A DNA stretch of 6,647 nucleotides from Acidobacteriaceae bacterium (GCA_030040115.1 JASHUH010000198.1:1-6647); one strand, 5' to 3'; numbered from the stretch's first letter, positions 1 through 6,236 are shown. Notes: generated by a model not told the origin, from the letters alone. Made by a program: numbers and translations.

Positions 1-398
1 GCAAGCGAATACACGTCCTCGTAATAAAGGTGCAAATCGTCTGTGGCCGCGCCGAACTCCTCTCCCTCAGGCAGCCCGGCGAAGGGATCCTCCTCGGTGA
101 TGCGAGCCAGGGCCAGCGCGCCCTCCACAAGCTGCCGGATTCCGTCCGCGGTCAGGTCGCTGGTCGAAGCCGAGCCCGACCGCTTGCCCAAAAACACACG
201 CAATCCCAGCGCGCGCGAGCCGGACTCCTTCAGCGTTTCCACCTCGCCCATGCGCACATTCACGCTGAACTCGTCGCCTTCGCGGGCCACAGCTTCGGCC
301 TCCGTAGCGCCCGCGTTTATAGCCTGCGCCACGACGTCGGCGGCCACGGATTCAAGATCGAGAGCGGTTTCGGTGGGTGCAGGGGCGGCTTGGGCCAT
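1..398 (-). CDS. pmbA: TldD/PmbA family protein (PmbA/TldE-like), N-terminal part, cut by window edge
   Basis: The minus strand gives an open frame of 132 codons from ATG at 398 that runs off the left edge. The product begins MAQAAPAPTE and contains GATEAEAVAREGDEFSV (residues 30-46), then GEVETLKESGSRALGLRVF (51-69) and GKRSGSASTSDLT (71-83). This alternation of a short strand, 'E-tlkes-s-glglRvf' and 'kr-gsastsDlt' is typical of the N-terminal domain of PmbA/TldE, partner of TldD. In that family the two proteins form a protease that acts on small peptides such as microcin precursors and CcdA. The zinc site lies on TldD, so PmbA is usually the non-metal partner. The C-terminal two thirds are outside the window. 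A TGA stop lies in frame two codons upstream, so 398 is the first possible start. No Shine-Dalgarno sequence is visible, and only 12 bp separate this start from the frr fragment at 411. Family call is firm; PmbA rather than TldD is likely. Confidence 0.82.
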   Translation of the reverse strand, partial: MAQAAPAPTETALDLESVAADVVAQAINAGATEAEAVAREGDEFSVNVRMGEVETLKESGSRALGLRVFLGKRSGSASTSDLTADGIRQLVEGALALARITEEDPFAGLPEGEEFGAATDDLHLYYEDVYSL

Positions 399-410
399 AA
401 GTCAACGGTA

Positions 411-514
411 ACAGTATCGATCATGGCCGGAAACCCGGCGCTTAAAGAGCTCAGTGTCCACTTGAAGCGGCGCATGGATCAGTCGGTCACCGATTTCCAG
501 GCCAATTTGGCTTC
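411..514 (+). pseudogene. Truncated duplicate of the 5' end of frr (codons 2-36)
   Basis: Positions 411-514 align without gaps to 2589-2692 of intact frr, with 12 differences in 104 bp (about 88% identity). Reading in the frr frame, 31 of 35 residues match, including MAGNPALKELS and RMDQSVTDFQANLAS. Eight of the 12 differences are synonymous; the changes that alter residues are A/T, A/V, D/H and W/R. The start codon equivalent to 2586 is GTA, the internal ATG (423) is kept, and there is no ribosome binding site. Similarity ends inside the serine codon just before the RTGRAS motif, so most of the tRNA-mimicking domain is missing and the product could not work as a recycling factor. The frame stays open into antisense of the neighbouring ATPase gene, but that extension has no support. 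Upstream of 411 there is no similarity to the leader of intact frr. The fragment is best read as a relic of insertion or recombination at frr. Confidence 0.85.
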
Positions 515-544
515 CGATAGGAGCCCGCCGCCGGTGCCCGGTTG

Positions 545-2416
545 CTACTCGATTAGCAGCCCAATCGATTGCATAAGCTTGAGGGCGTTGCTGGTCTGAA
601 CCACGCCCGCCTTCAACTTGAAGTCGAACGCGAGTTGTCCGTTCTCCAGGTGGTCCTCGAAGTGATCATTCCGCGCCTTCCCGTCCATGTTCTCCGGAAT
701 GCGCGTCAGGGCCAGATCGTGAGTTGTCACCATGCCCATGGCCCCGTGCTGCACCAGCGCGTTGACCACCAACTGTGTTCCCAAAAGCCGATCGTGCGAG
801 TTGGTCCCCGACAACAGCTCATCCAGCAGGAACAGCACCGGGATGGGGCCTTGCGCCAAGTCTGAAATCAACTTGAGGCGCTTGATCTCCGCGTAGAAAC
901 GAGACACGCCGCCCTGCAAGGAATCGAGGACGCAGATCGAAGCGCCAACTGCGAGCCGCGACAGCCGCAGCCGTTTCGCGCGCACTGGCGCGCCGCACTG
1001 CGCCAAAACGGCGTTGATCCCGATTCCTCGAACAAGAGTGCTCTTGCCTGACATATTTGGTCCGCTGAGGACGATCAATTGCAGGCCATCGCCCAATTTC
1101 AGATCGTTGCGGACCGCCTTGCCTTCGGGCAGGAGAGGATGCGCGAAGGACTCCGCCTCGAAGCACGGGTTCTCATCGTCAATCTCAGGCCACGCATCGC
1201 CGGGATGCTCATATGCGTAGCCGGAGAGCGCGGCAAGCACTTCCATCTCCCCAACCGCGCCAAGCCAGCCGCGAATTGCCGGACCGAATTGTCTCCGCCA
1301 AGCTTCGGCTCTGAACATCCATTGTGCGGTATAGAGGAGAAAGTGATCCAAGCCGAACCAGGCAAGAAGCCCGTTCCTCCGCTGTTCCAGGTAACGCACA
1401 ATCCGGTCCAGCCTCTTCACCGCGGCTGAAGGAGGAATTCCGCTGCCTTTGAGCGCCGACTGGAGATCTGCGAGCCGGGGCGACTCAAACTGTTCCTGTT
1501 CGAGAATGCGGAGAACCTCCATAAGCAGGTCGAGGTCGTCAGTAGCCTCTTCTACGGCTTCAGCGGATGTGGATGACCGCTTCATGAGGAACCGGTTCAC
1601 CATCAGATTCGTCGCCGAGAGCAGCAACAATGGCAGGATGGAAAGATAAGGGGCGTGCAATGTAGCGGAGTGGAAATCTGCAATCCCCAGGATTACGAGC
1701 AAGGCGGCGAGCGCTAGTGCGACACTTGCAACCCACAGGACAGCCAGCGCGGCGGCGAGCACTGGGAGCCATGGCGATGTAAACGATGATTTCCCTTCTC
1801 CCCAAGCTGCCAGCGAATCCGGATGAAGACCAAGGCGAACCTTGTCTCCGGCAGTGAACAACCTCTCCCGATATTTCACGCGCGTTCTCAGTTCCTGGGC
1901 TGCGCATTGACGGGCGCGAATCTCACCCCGAGGCGCCGGCTCCAACAGCCAACGCGCGAGCGTCTCTTCTCCGGCGCGAGTACGGAAGGTGCAGAACAGC
2001 TCGAAAACAGAACCTTTCCCAAACACGTCCAGGTCGCGGGCGTACGGGTGCGCGGCATCCATGAAGCGCTCGCCGCCTTCCCCGGTTCCGGCCCAACGAT
2101 CTTCCAACCGCGCCAATCCCCGATCGTAGTAATTCAATACCGCCTTGATTTCCCGTATCCGCGCCAACACTTTCTCGTGCACAATTGCCAGCGCGACCAA
2201 GGCACCCACCGGTATAAGCAATAGCCAAAATCGATGGAGCTCGTGGAGATACCAGATCATGAGCGCCACTACCGTAAAGGCGAGAGTGACCTTCGTGTAT
2301 CCTAGGTGTCTGTCCCATTTCTGTTGATAGGCCAACTTATCCCGGTTTTTGCTTAAAAACCGCTTATAGATTGTGGACGGGGATTCGAAACGCGGCCGTT
2401 CCGGGGTTTGTTCCAT
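545..2416 (-). CDS. Membrane-anchored MutS-like (domain V) ATPase
   Basis: A 623-residue protein if started at ATG 2416. The C-terminal ATPase domain is complete: Walker A GPNMSGKST (452-460), a signature-like segment DSLQGGVSRFYAEI (498-511), Walker B with LLDE (D532, E533), D-loop SGTNSHDR (536-543) and the switch-histidine motif TTHD (564-567). These match the MutS domain V order. The N-terminal mismatch-binding domain and its F-x-E motif are absent. Instead there are hydrophobic segments at about 43-57 and 63-79, then 215-243 and 255-277, which look like membrane helices. A helical lever-like region follows (about 290-390). Proteins of this shape are annotated as MutS-related; their role is not established, and true mismatch repair is doubtful. 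An in-frame TTG at 2452 would add 12 residues, but ATG 2416 is preferred because AGGG lies 8 nt upstream of it. The gene diverges from frr and points toward pmbA, 146 bp away. Confidence 0.85.
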   Translation of the reverse strand: MEQTPERPRFESPSTIYKRFLSKNRDKLAYQQKWDRHLGYTKVTLAFTVVALMIWYLHELHRFWLLLIPVGALVALAIVHEKVLARIREIKAVLNYYDRGLARLEDRWAGTGEGGERFMDAAHPYARDLDVFGKGSVFELFCTFRTRAGEETLARWLLEPAPRGEIRARQCAAQELRTRVKYRERLFTAGDKVRLGLHPDSLAAWGEGKSSFTSPWLPVLAAALAVLWVASVALALAALLVILGIADFHSATLHAPYLSILPLLLLSATNLMVNRFLMKRSSTSAEAVEEATDDLDLLMEVLRILEQEQFESPRLADLQSALKGSGIPPSAAVKRLDRIVRYLEQRRNGLLAWFGLDHFLLYTAQWMFRAEAWRRQFGPAIRGWLGAVGEMEVLAALSGYAYEHPGDAWPEIDDENPCFEAESFAHPLLPEGKAVRNDLKLGDGLQLIVLSGPNMSGKSTLVRGIGINAVLAQCGAPVRAKRLRLSRLAVGASICVLDSLQGGVSRFYAEIKRLKLISDLAQGPIPVLFLLDELLSGTNSHDRLLGTQLVVNALVQHGAMGMVTTHDLALTRIPENMDGKARNDHFEDHLENGQLAFDFKLKAGVVQTSNALKLMQSIGLLIE

Positions 2417-2474
2417 CCTCAGCACCCTGGAGTTGCGAGATTCCAACGCCAAGCTTCGAAAAATGTCATTTGAT

Positions 2475-2489
2475 GTTCAACTCCTGAAC
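2475..2489. promoter_or_regulatory. Possible operator: 15-bp inverted repeat upstream of the MutS-like gene
   Basis: GTTCA and TGAAC flank a 5-bp centre (GTTCAACTCCTGAAC), a perfect 5-bp inverted repeat in the 169-bp divergent region between the MutS-like gene and frr. On the minus strand it overlaps TTGAAC, a four-of-six match to a -35 box, although no good -10 follows at the right distance. Its position would suit a repressor site for the MutS-like gene. The GTTC-N7-GAAC arrangement is not the direct-repeat LexA box of alphaproteobacteria nor the GAAC-N4-GTTC box of Gram-positives. A 5-bp arm can occur by chance. Confidence 0.22.
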
Positions 2490-2518
2490 TTCTCCGCTCG
2501 CCTCCCACAGCACCACCT

Positions 2519-2550
2519 TAGACCGTGGCTCCAGCTGCTTTTAGTAGAAT
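2519..2550 (+). promoter_or_regulatory. Possible frr promoter (-10 TAGAAT)
   Basis: TAGAAT at 2545-2550 matches the -10 consensus at five of six positions and lies 35 bp before the frr start. The best upstream partner is TAGACC at 2519-2524 (four of six to TTGACA), but the spacer of 20 bp is longer than usual. A promoter somewhere here is expected, because frr is first on the plus strand after a divergent neighbour; the exact boxes are uncertain. Confidence 0.33.
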
Positions 2551-2570
2551 AGCCGTTGGCCGATTGGCTA

Positions 2571-2577
2571 GGGAGGG
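2571..2577 (+). promoter_or_regulatory. Shine-Dalgarno sequence of frr
   Basis: GGGAGGG ends 8 nt before ATG 2586. It favours that start over the next in-frame ATG at 2601, which has no purine-rich site before it, and over an in-frame TTG at 2556 that lies upstream of this element. Confidence 0.6.
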
Positions 2578-2585
2578 CTTTTGCG

Positions 2586-3173
2586 ATGGCAGTATCGATT
2601 ATGGCCGGAAATCCGGCGCTTAAGGAACTCAGCGCCGACCTCAAGTGGCGCATGGATCAGTCGGTCACCGATTTCCAGGCCAATCTGGCTTCAACCCGCA
2701 CCGGCCGCGCCAGCGCCCATATGCTGGACCAGGTAAAGGTGGACTATTACGGCACGCCCACGCCGATCACGCAACTGGCGCAGGTGTCCACGCCCGAGGC
2801 TCAGTTGATCCTTGTGGCGCCGTGGGACCCGACGATTCTCAAAGAGGTGGAAAAGGCCATCCAGGCTTCCGATCTGGGCTTCAATCCCCTTTCCGACGGC
2901 AAAATCATCCGTGTCCCTGTTCCGCCCATGACCGAGGAGCGTCGCCGCGATGTCTGCAAGCACCTGAACCGAGTGCTCGAGGAGCACCGCACCGCCGTGC
3001 GCAACGTGCGCCGCGACGGCAACGAAGCGCTCAAGAAGCTGGCCAAGGAAAAGAAAATCAGCGAAGACGACGAGAAGCGCGCCATGGAAGAAGTGCAGAA
3101 GATGACCGACGACGAAATCCGCCGCATGGAAGAGCTCTCGCGCAAGAAAGAGGCCGAAGTCATGCAGGTGTGA
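2586..3173 (+). CDS. frr: Ribosome recycling factor
   Basis: The 195-residue product is ribosome recycling factor (RRF). After termination, RRF works in the cytoplasm with EF-G to split the 70S complex and free mRNA and tRNA. The family core is intact: RTGRAS (38-43) in the first long helix, VDYYGT (52-57), APWDP (78-82), SDLGFNP (95-101), DGKIIRVPVPPMTEERR (104-120), and the arginine-rich VRRDGNE (141-147) leading into the last helix. RRFs are usually about 185 residues, so this one has a short N-terminal extension. ATG 2586 is chosen for its Shine-Dalgarno site; ATG 2601 would give 190 residues. The gene stands alone on the plus strand, diverging from the MutS-like ATPase gene and converging on rseP. 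In many bacteria frr follows pyrH and precedes uppS-cdsA-dxr-rseP, so its inverted position here is a rearrangement. Codons 2-36 are duplicated at 411-514. Confidence 0.97.
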   Translation: MAVSIMAGNPALKELSADLKWRMDQSVTDFQANLASTRTGRASAHMLDQVKVDYYGTPTPITQLAQVSTPEAQLILVAPWDPTILKEVEKAIQASDLGFNPLSDGKIIRVPVPPMTEERRRDVCKHLNRVLEEHRTAVRNVRRDGNEALKKLAKEKKISEDDEKRAMEEVQKMTDDEIRRMEELSRKKEAEVMQV

Positions 3174-3268
3174 GGCCCGCGAACCGCGTTTCAGTCCCCT
3201 TCCATCCCGATCCCAGCGCGAATCGGCTAGGTTTCAGCGCTGCCCGAAAGCAAAAGCGCACATCCGCA

Positions 3269-3298
3269 ACAGAAAAGCGGAGTTTCCGTCGCTTCTGT
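3269..3298. terminator. Imperfect hairpin between convergent frr and rseP
   Basis: The 30-bp element has outer arms ACAG/CTGT, then AAG/CTT, then an inner perfect CGGA-GTT-TCCG hairpin, with 2-nt and 3-nt bulges. It lies 96 bp after the frr stop and 77 bp beyond the rseP stop, so it could serve both genes. There is no clear T-tract on either strand, so this is at best a weak or factor-assisted terminator. The rest of the 201-bp gap shows no gene. Confidence 0.33.
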
Positions 3299-3374
3299 CA
3301 CGACGATCGCGCGCAACGCGAACCAAGTCGCCATTTCGCTTTGCTGCCCGACTCGCTGTCTTGCTGACCCGCGT

Positions 3375-4724
3375 TCACGGCTTGACGTGCGAAAACGCCG
3401 GCAATTTGCTGACGTCGTTGAAGATGATGAACACGAAAAACACCATCAACACCACGAATGCAGCCTGGTAGATGCGCTCTTTGACGTTAAGGCTGATGTC
3501 GTGCCGCAAAAGGCTCTCGATGGCCAGGAGCAGAATCAGGCCTCCATCGAGAATGGGGAACGGAAACAGGTTGAGAATGCCGAGATTGATGCTGATCTCG
3601 CCGGCAAGACCGAATTTAGGAAACCAGCCATTGGTTTCGGCGGCTTCGCCGGCCACGCGGGCAATGCCCACCGGCCCCATCAACTGCGAAACCGAAACCC
3701 GGTGCGTGAAGAGCCGCTCGAGCACGTCCACCACCAGCAGGGAATTCTGATCGCAAAAGACGGTGGACTTTTTCCAGGCGGCGGTGAATTTCAACGGCTC
3801 GTCGCGATTGGGAATTGGATTTTCGGAGAAGCCTAGCATCCAGCGCGAATCCAGCTTCTCCGGCGTGGCGACAATCGGGACCGTTTTTCCGGCGCGGTCC
3901 ACCTCAAGATGAATCGGCTGGTTCTGCGTGGTCTGCAAATAGGCCGCGAAGGTGCTGACGGTATGGAACCGATGGCCGTTGACGCTCTCGATGGCGTCGC
4001 CCGCGCGCAGCCCGGCTGCGGCAGCCGGAGTTCCGGCTTCCACCTGCGCCACTTTGATGGGGCCAGTCAGATACTGCGGCAGAAGCCCCGCATCGCTGAG
4101 ATCGAACTCATCTTCTTTGGCGGCGGTGGGAACGTGCAAAGTGAGCGGCAAAGAGGCGCCATCGCGGTCCACCGTAACGGCAACATTCTCGTTGGCGTTC
4201 AATTTGAGGTGTTCGTAGACCTGCTCCCAGTCGGGATGGTTGACGTTGTCGAAACGCACAAGAATATCGCCGGCCTTGAAGTCCGCGTGGGCCGCAGCGG
4301 AGTCGGGCGTGACCCACTCGACCGTGGTGGTTTTGACCTGAACCGCGGGGACTTCGTTGATCCAGGCGAAATAGATAAACATGAGCACAAAAGCGAGGAC
4401 AAAGTTCGCCGCCGGCCCCGCCAGCCCGATCAACATGCGCTGCCAACGGGGATGGGAGGTAAAAGCCTCGGGATCGTTCACCGGCTCGGTTTCCATGGGG
4501 TTTTCCCCAGTCATTTTGACAAAGCCGCCCAGCGGCAAGAGGCAAACCTTGTAATCCGTGCCGCCGTACTTGACGCCGAACAGGCGGGGACCGAAGCCTA
4601 GAGAAAAGGCTTCGACGCGCACCCGGCAGAGCTTGGCGACGATGAAGTGTCCTAATTCGTGGACGATGACCATCACCCCGATCAGGACGATAAAAGCTAC
4701 GGTGGAAACAAGAAACTGATGCAT
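3375..4724 (-). CDS. rseP: Site-2 metalloprotease RseP (intramembrane zinc protease)
   Basis: A 449-residue inner-membrane protease of the M50B family, which cleaves substrates such as anti-sigma factors within the membrane after a first site-1 cut. The first helix (about 4-21) leads into the zinc-binding HELGH (22-26). GFGPRLFG (43-50) and LPLGGFVKMTGE (63-74) follow, as in RseP. A second helix lies at about 98-121. Two PDZ domains span roughly 128-200 and 213-285; the second has the clear GTPAAAAGLRAGDAIESVNG segment. MGPVGIARVAGEAA (349-362) precedes the third helix, which carries LNLFPFPILDGG (384-395), with D393 the expected third zinc ligand. A last helix lies at about 420-436. Length matches the family (about 450). 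ATG 4724 fits the usual short N-terminus before HExxH; GAGGA lies about 15 nt upstream, rather far. It lies 151 bp after dxr on the same strand. No anti-sigma or sigma factor gene is in view, so its substrate is unknown. Confidence 0.96.
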   Translation of the reverse strand: MHQFLVSTVAFIVLIGVMVIVHELGHFIVAKLCRVRVEAFSLGFGPRLFGVKYGGTDYKVCLLPLGGFVKMTGENPMETEPVNDPEAFTSHPRWQRMLIGLAGPAANFVLAFVLMFIYFAWINEVPAVQVKTTTVEWVTPDSAAAHADFKAGDILVRFDNVNHPDWEQVYEHLKLNANENVAVTVDRDGASLPLTLHVPTAAKEDEFDLSDAGLLPQYLTGPIKVAQVEAGTPAAAAGLRAGDAIESVNGHRFHTVSTFAAYLQTTQNQPIHLEVDRAGKTVPIVATPEKLDSRWMLGFSENPIPNRDEPLKFTAAWKKSTVFCDQNSLLVVDVLERLFTHRVSVSQLMGPVGIARVAGEAAETNGWFPKFGLAGEISINLGILNLFPFPILDGGLILLLAIESLLRHDISLNVKERIYQAAFVVLMVFFVFIIFNDVSKLPAFSHVKP

Positions 4725-4875
4725 AGTTGTGGAGTGAATTCCTCGAACAAGCCGTGGCTCCGCTGATCCCCCTTCCGAGTCTGCCCAATAAGACGTGGCA
4801 AGGACTCCTAACGACTCCCCACGCCCAAAGCAAGGCGGCGGGAGATATGGTTGCGCTTCGGAATCTCCTGTGGAA

Positions 4876-6033
4876 TCAGCCGGCGATCAGCTCTCGGGCC
4901 CGTTGACGCGCCTCCCGATCGGCGGCTAGCACCTCCGCGATGGTGGCGGGGTGCGCCTCCGGCGTGGATGCGAGCACCTTATCAATTGTACCTGGGATTC
5001 CCATAAACGGGATGCGGCCCGCGAGGAAAGCCTCGACCGCCACTTCGTCCGACGCATTGAGCGCAATGCAATGCGCTCCACCTTTATAAGCAGCCTCAAA
5101 AGCGAGCCGCAGGCAGGGGAACCGCTCGAAATCGGGCTGCTCGAACTCCAGATGGCGCAGAGCCGCTAAATCGAAAGTGAGCGCGGAAGCCGGCCGCTCC
5201 GGATAGGCAAGCGCATATAGGATCGGCAGGCGCATGTCGGTCACCGAGATTTGCGCCACAATCGAGCCATCCACGAACTCCACCAGCGAGTGCACCGTGG
5301 ATTGGGGATGGACCATAACGTGAACCTGGTCGGGCGTCAAGTCGAACAGCCGGCAGGCCTCGATCACCTCCAAACCCTTATTCAGCATGGTCGCCGAATC
5401 AATGGTGATGCGGCGGCCCATCACCCAGGTGGGATGCTTGAGGGCCTGCTCGGGCGTGATGGCCGTAAACTTCTCGAGCGGCAACTGCCGGAACGGCCCG
5501 CCGGAGGCGGTGAGCCAGATGGTCTTTACCTCGGCGTGAGCTCCCACGCGGAGGCACTGATGGACGGCGTTGTGTTCACTGTCGATGGGCAAGATCGGCA
5601 CGCTGCGCTCGCGAGCGGCGCGGGTAAGGATTTCGCCCGCCGCCACCATGCACTCTTTGTTGGCCAACCCTACCGGCTTTCCGGCCAGGATGGCCGCGTG
5701 CGTCGCCTCAAGGCCAGCTACGCCCACAATGGCGGAGACGACAAAATCAACCTCCGGGTGTGTGGAGCAGGCTACAGTGCCCGACGTCCCGTAAACAATA
5801 TCAATACCGCCGACGCCAGCTTTGCTGAGCATGGGCGCGAGACGGCCTGCCAATTCTTCACTCCCAACAGAGACTACGCGCGGGCGCCAGCGAACCGCTT
5901 GCGCATACGCTTCATCCAGGTTGCGGCCCGCGGCCAGCGCGGCCACCTGGAAGCGCTCAGGGAACTGCTCGACGATGGAAAGCGTGCTCTGCCCGATGGA
6001 GCCGGTAGAACCGAGAATGGCGAGTCGCTTCAA
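4876..6033 (-). CDS. dxr: 1-deoxy-D-xylulose 5-phosphate reductoisomerase
   Basis: The 385-residue enzyme rearranges and reduces 1-deoxy-D-xylulose 5-phosphate to 2-C-methyl-D-erythritol 4-phosphate with NADPH and a divalent metal. This is the first committed step of the MEP isoprenoid pathway and the target of fosmidomycin. Visible features are the NADPH-binding GSTGSIG (8-14), LANKE (123-127), metal-binding DSE (D151, E153), LTASGGPFR (174-182), HPTWVMGRRITIDSATM (200-216), and MLNKGLE (216-222) with E222 as the third metal ligand. ASDEVAVEAFL (327-337) marks the C-terminal helical domain. Length is close to the family norm (about 390-400). The start codon is TTG at 6033: an in-frame TAA lies three codons upstream, and MKRLAILGSTGSIG is the standard beginning, so no other start fits. 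AGGAG lies 12 nt upstream, longer than usual. A heptad repeat (6033-6088) fills the leader. The gene lies between cdsA and rseP, the conserved order. Confidence 0.97.
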   Translation of the reverse strand: MKRLAILGSTGSIGQSTLSIVEQFPERFQVAALAAGRNLDEAYAQAVRWRPRVVSVGSEELAGRLAPMLSKAGVGGIDIVYGTSGTVACSTHPEVDFVVSAIVGVAGLEATHAAILAGKPVGLANKECMVAAGEILTRAARERSVPILPIDSEHNAVHQCLRVGAHAEVKTIWLTASGGPFRQLPLEKFTAITPEQALKHPTWVMGRRITIDSATMLNKGLEVIEACRLFDLTPDQVHVMVHPQSTVHSLVEFVDGSIVAQISVTDMRLPILYALAYPERPASALTFDLAALRHLEFEQPDFERFPCLRLAFEAAYKGGAHCIALNASDEVAVEAFLAGRIPFMGIPGTIDKVLASTPEAHPATIAEVLAADREARQRARELIAG

Positions 6034-6088
6034 AACAGCTTATGGCTCCTAGGTTTTAGCTTCTTGGTCTTGGCTTTCAGCCTTCAGC
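6033..6088 (-). repeat. Degenerate 7-bp tandem repeat, eight units, upstream of dxr
   Basis: Read on the minus strand, 6088 to 6033 divides into eight units in phase: GCTGAAG, GCTGAAA, GCCAAGA, CCAAGAA, GCTAAAA, CCTAGGA, GCCATAA, GCTGTTT. Most begin GCT or GCC followed by an A-rich tail. The last base of the run is the first base of the dxr TTG start codon, and unit six supplies the AGGAG ribosome binding site. The phase breaks just upstream (ATCGATG). The repeat is too diverged to be a recent slippage product. Confidence 0.55.
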
Positions 6089-6169
6089 CATCGATTCCCT
6101 GCCGGAACGGGATCCTTTTCGCATTTTGACCGCCTAGCGCGAGGAGTCGATCATTTGAGACGCAAAATT

Positions 6170-6192
6170 GGCCATAGACAAACCCTTTGGCC
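6170..6192 (-). terminator. Weak hairpin with short T-run downstream of cdsA
   Basis: On the minus strand a GGCCA/TGGCC stem of 5 bp with a 13-nt loop is followed by AATTTTG. It lies 45 bp after the cdsA stop. The stem is short and the loop large, so termination would be inefficient; it may only attenuate readthrough into dxr, or do nothing. Confidence 0.22.
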
Positions 6193-6203
6193 GTCCCGTT
6201 TTT

Positions 6204-6231
6204 GCTGGTGGCTAGAAGCTAGTAGCTCAAG
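6204..6231 (+). repeat. Degenerate 7-bp tandem repeat, four units, next to the cdsA stop
   Basis: On the plus strand four units in phase begin with GCT: GCTGGTG, GCTAGAA, GCTAGTA, GCTCAAG. The run ends 5 bp before the cdsA stop codon. It resembles the units in 6033-6088 but lies in the opposite orientation. The two runs share an 8-bp inverted repeat: AGAAGCTA at 6214-6221 against TAGCTTCT at 6057-6064. The 115 bp between the two runs (6089-6203) contains no gene. Confidence 0.5.
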
Positions 6232-6236
6232 CCATC

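Noticed and set aside
404..420. GATACT on the minus strand inside the frr relic as a pmbA -10 box
   Set aside because: Four of six match with no convincing -35 box. It cannot be separated from chance without transcript data.
30..599. Long plus-strand open frame covering the frr relic and both flanks
   Set aside because: It runs antisense through pmbA and the end of the MutS-like gene. Only the 411-514 part resembles a protein, and no ribosome binding site supports a start.
3909..4601. Long plus-strand open frame of 230 codons within rseP
   Set aside because: It is antisense to well-conserved RseP domains and shows no recognisable protein features. GC-rich genes commonly give such shadows.
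2523..4761. CCGTGGCTCC at both 2523-2532 and 4752-4761
   Set aside because: A single 10-bp match in two intergenic regions of GC-rich sequence, with no extension on either side; likely chance.
4841..4868. GGAGAT/ATCTCC inverted repeat just downstream of dxr, a possible terminator
   Set aside because: The stem is 6 bp with a 16-nt loop and there is no T-tract. dxr and rseP are commonly cotranscribed, so a terminator is not needed. The 151-bp gap shows no other feature.
5251..6129. Long plus-strand open frame of 292 codons antisense to dxr
   Set aside because: dxr is unmistakable on the other strand, and this frame has no family features or ribosome binding site.
6126..6154. Plus-strand TTGACC and GATCAT with 17-bp spacing
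   Set aside because: It points into antisense of cdsA, where no plus-strand gene is visible.
6153..6181. Minus-strand TTGTCT and TCAAAT with 17-bp spacing, a possible dxr promoter
   Set aside because: Both boxes match only four of six consensus positions, which is expected by chance in this much sequence.
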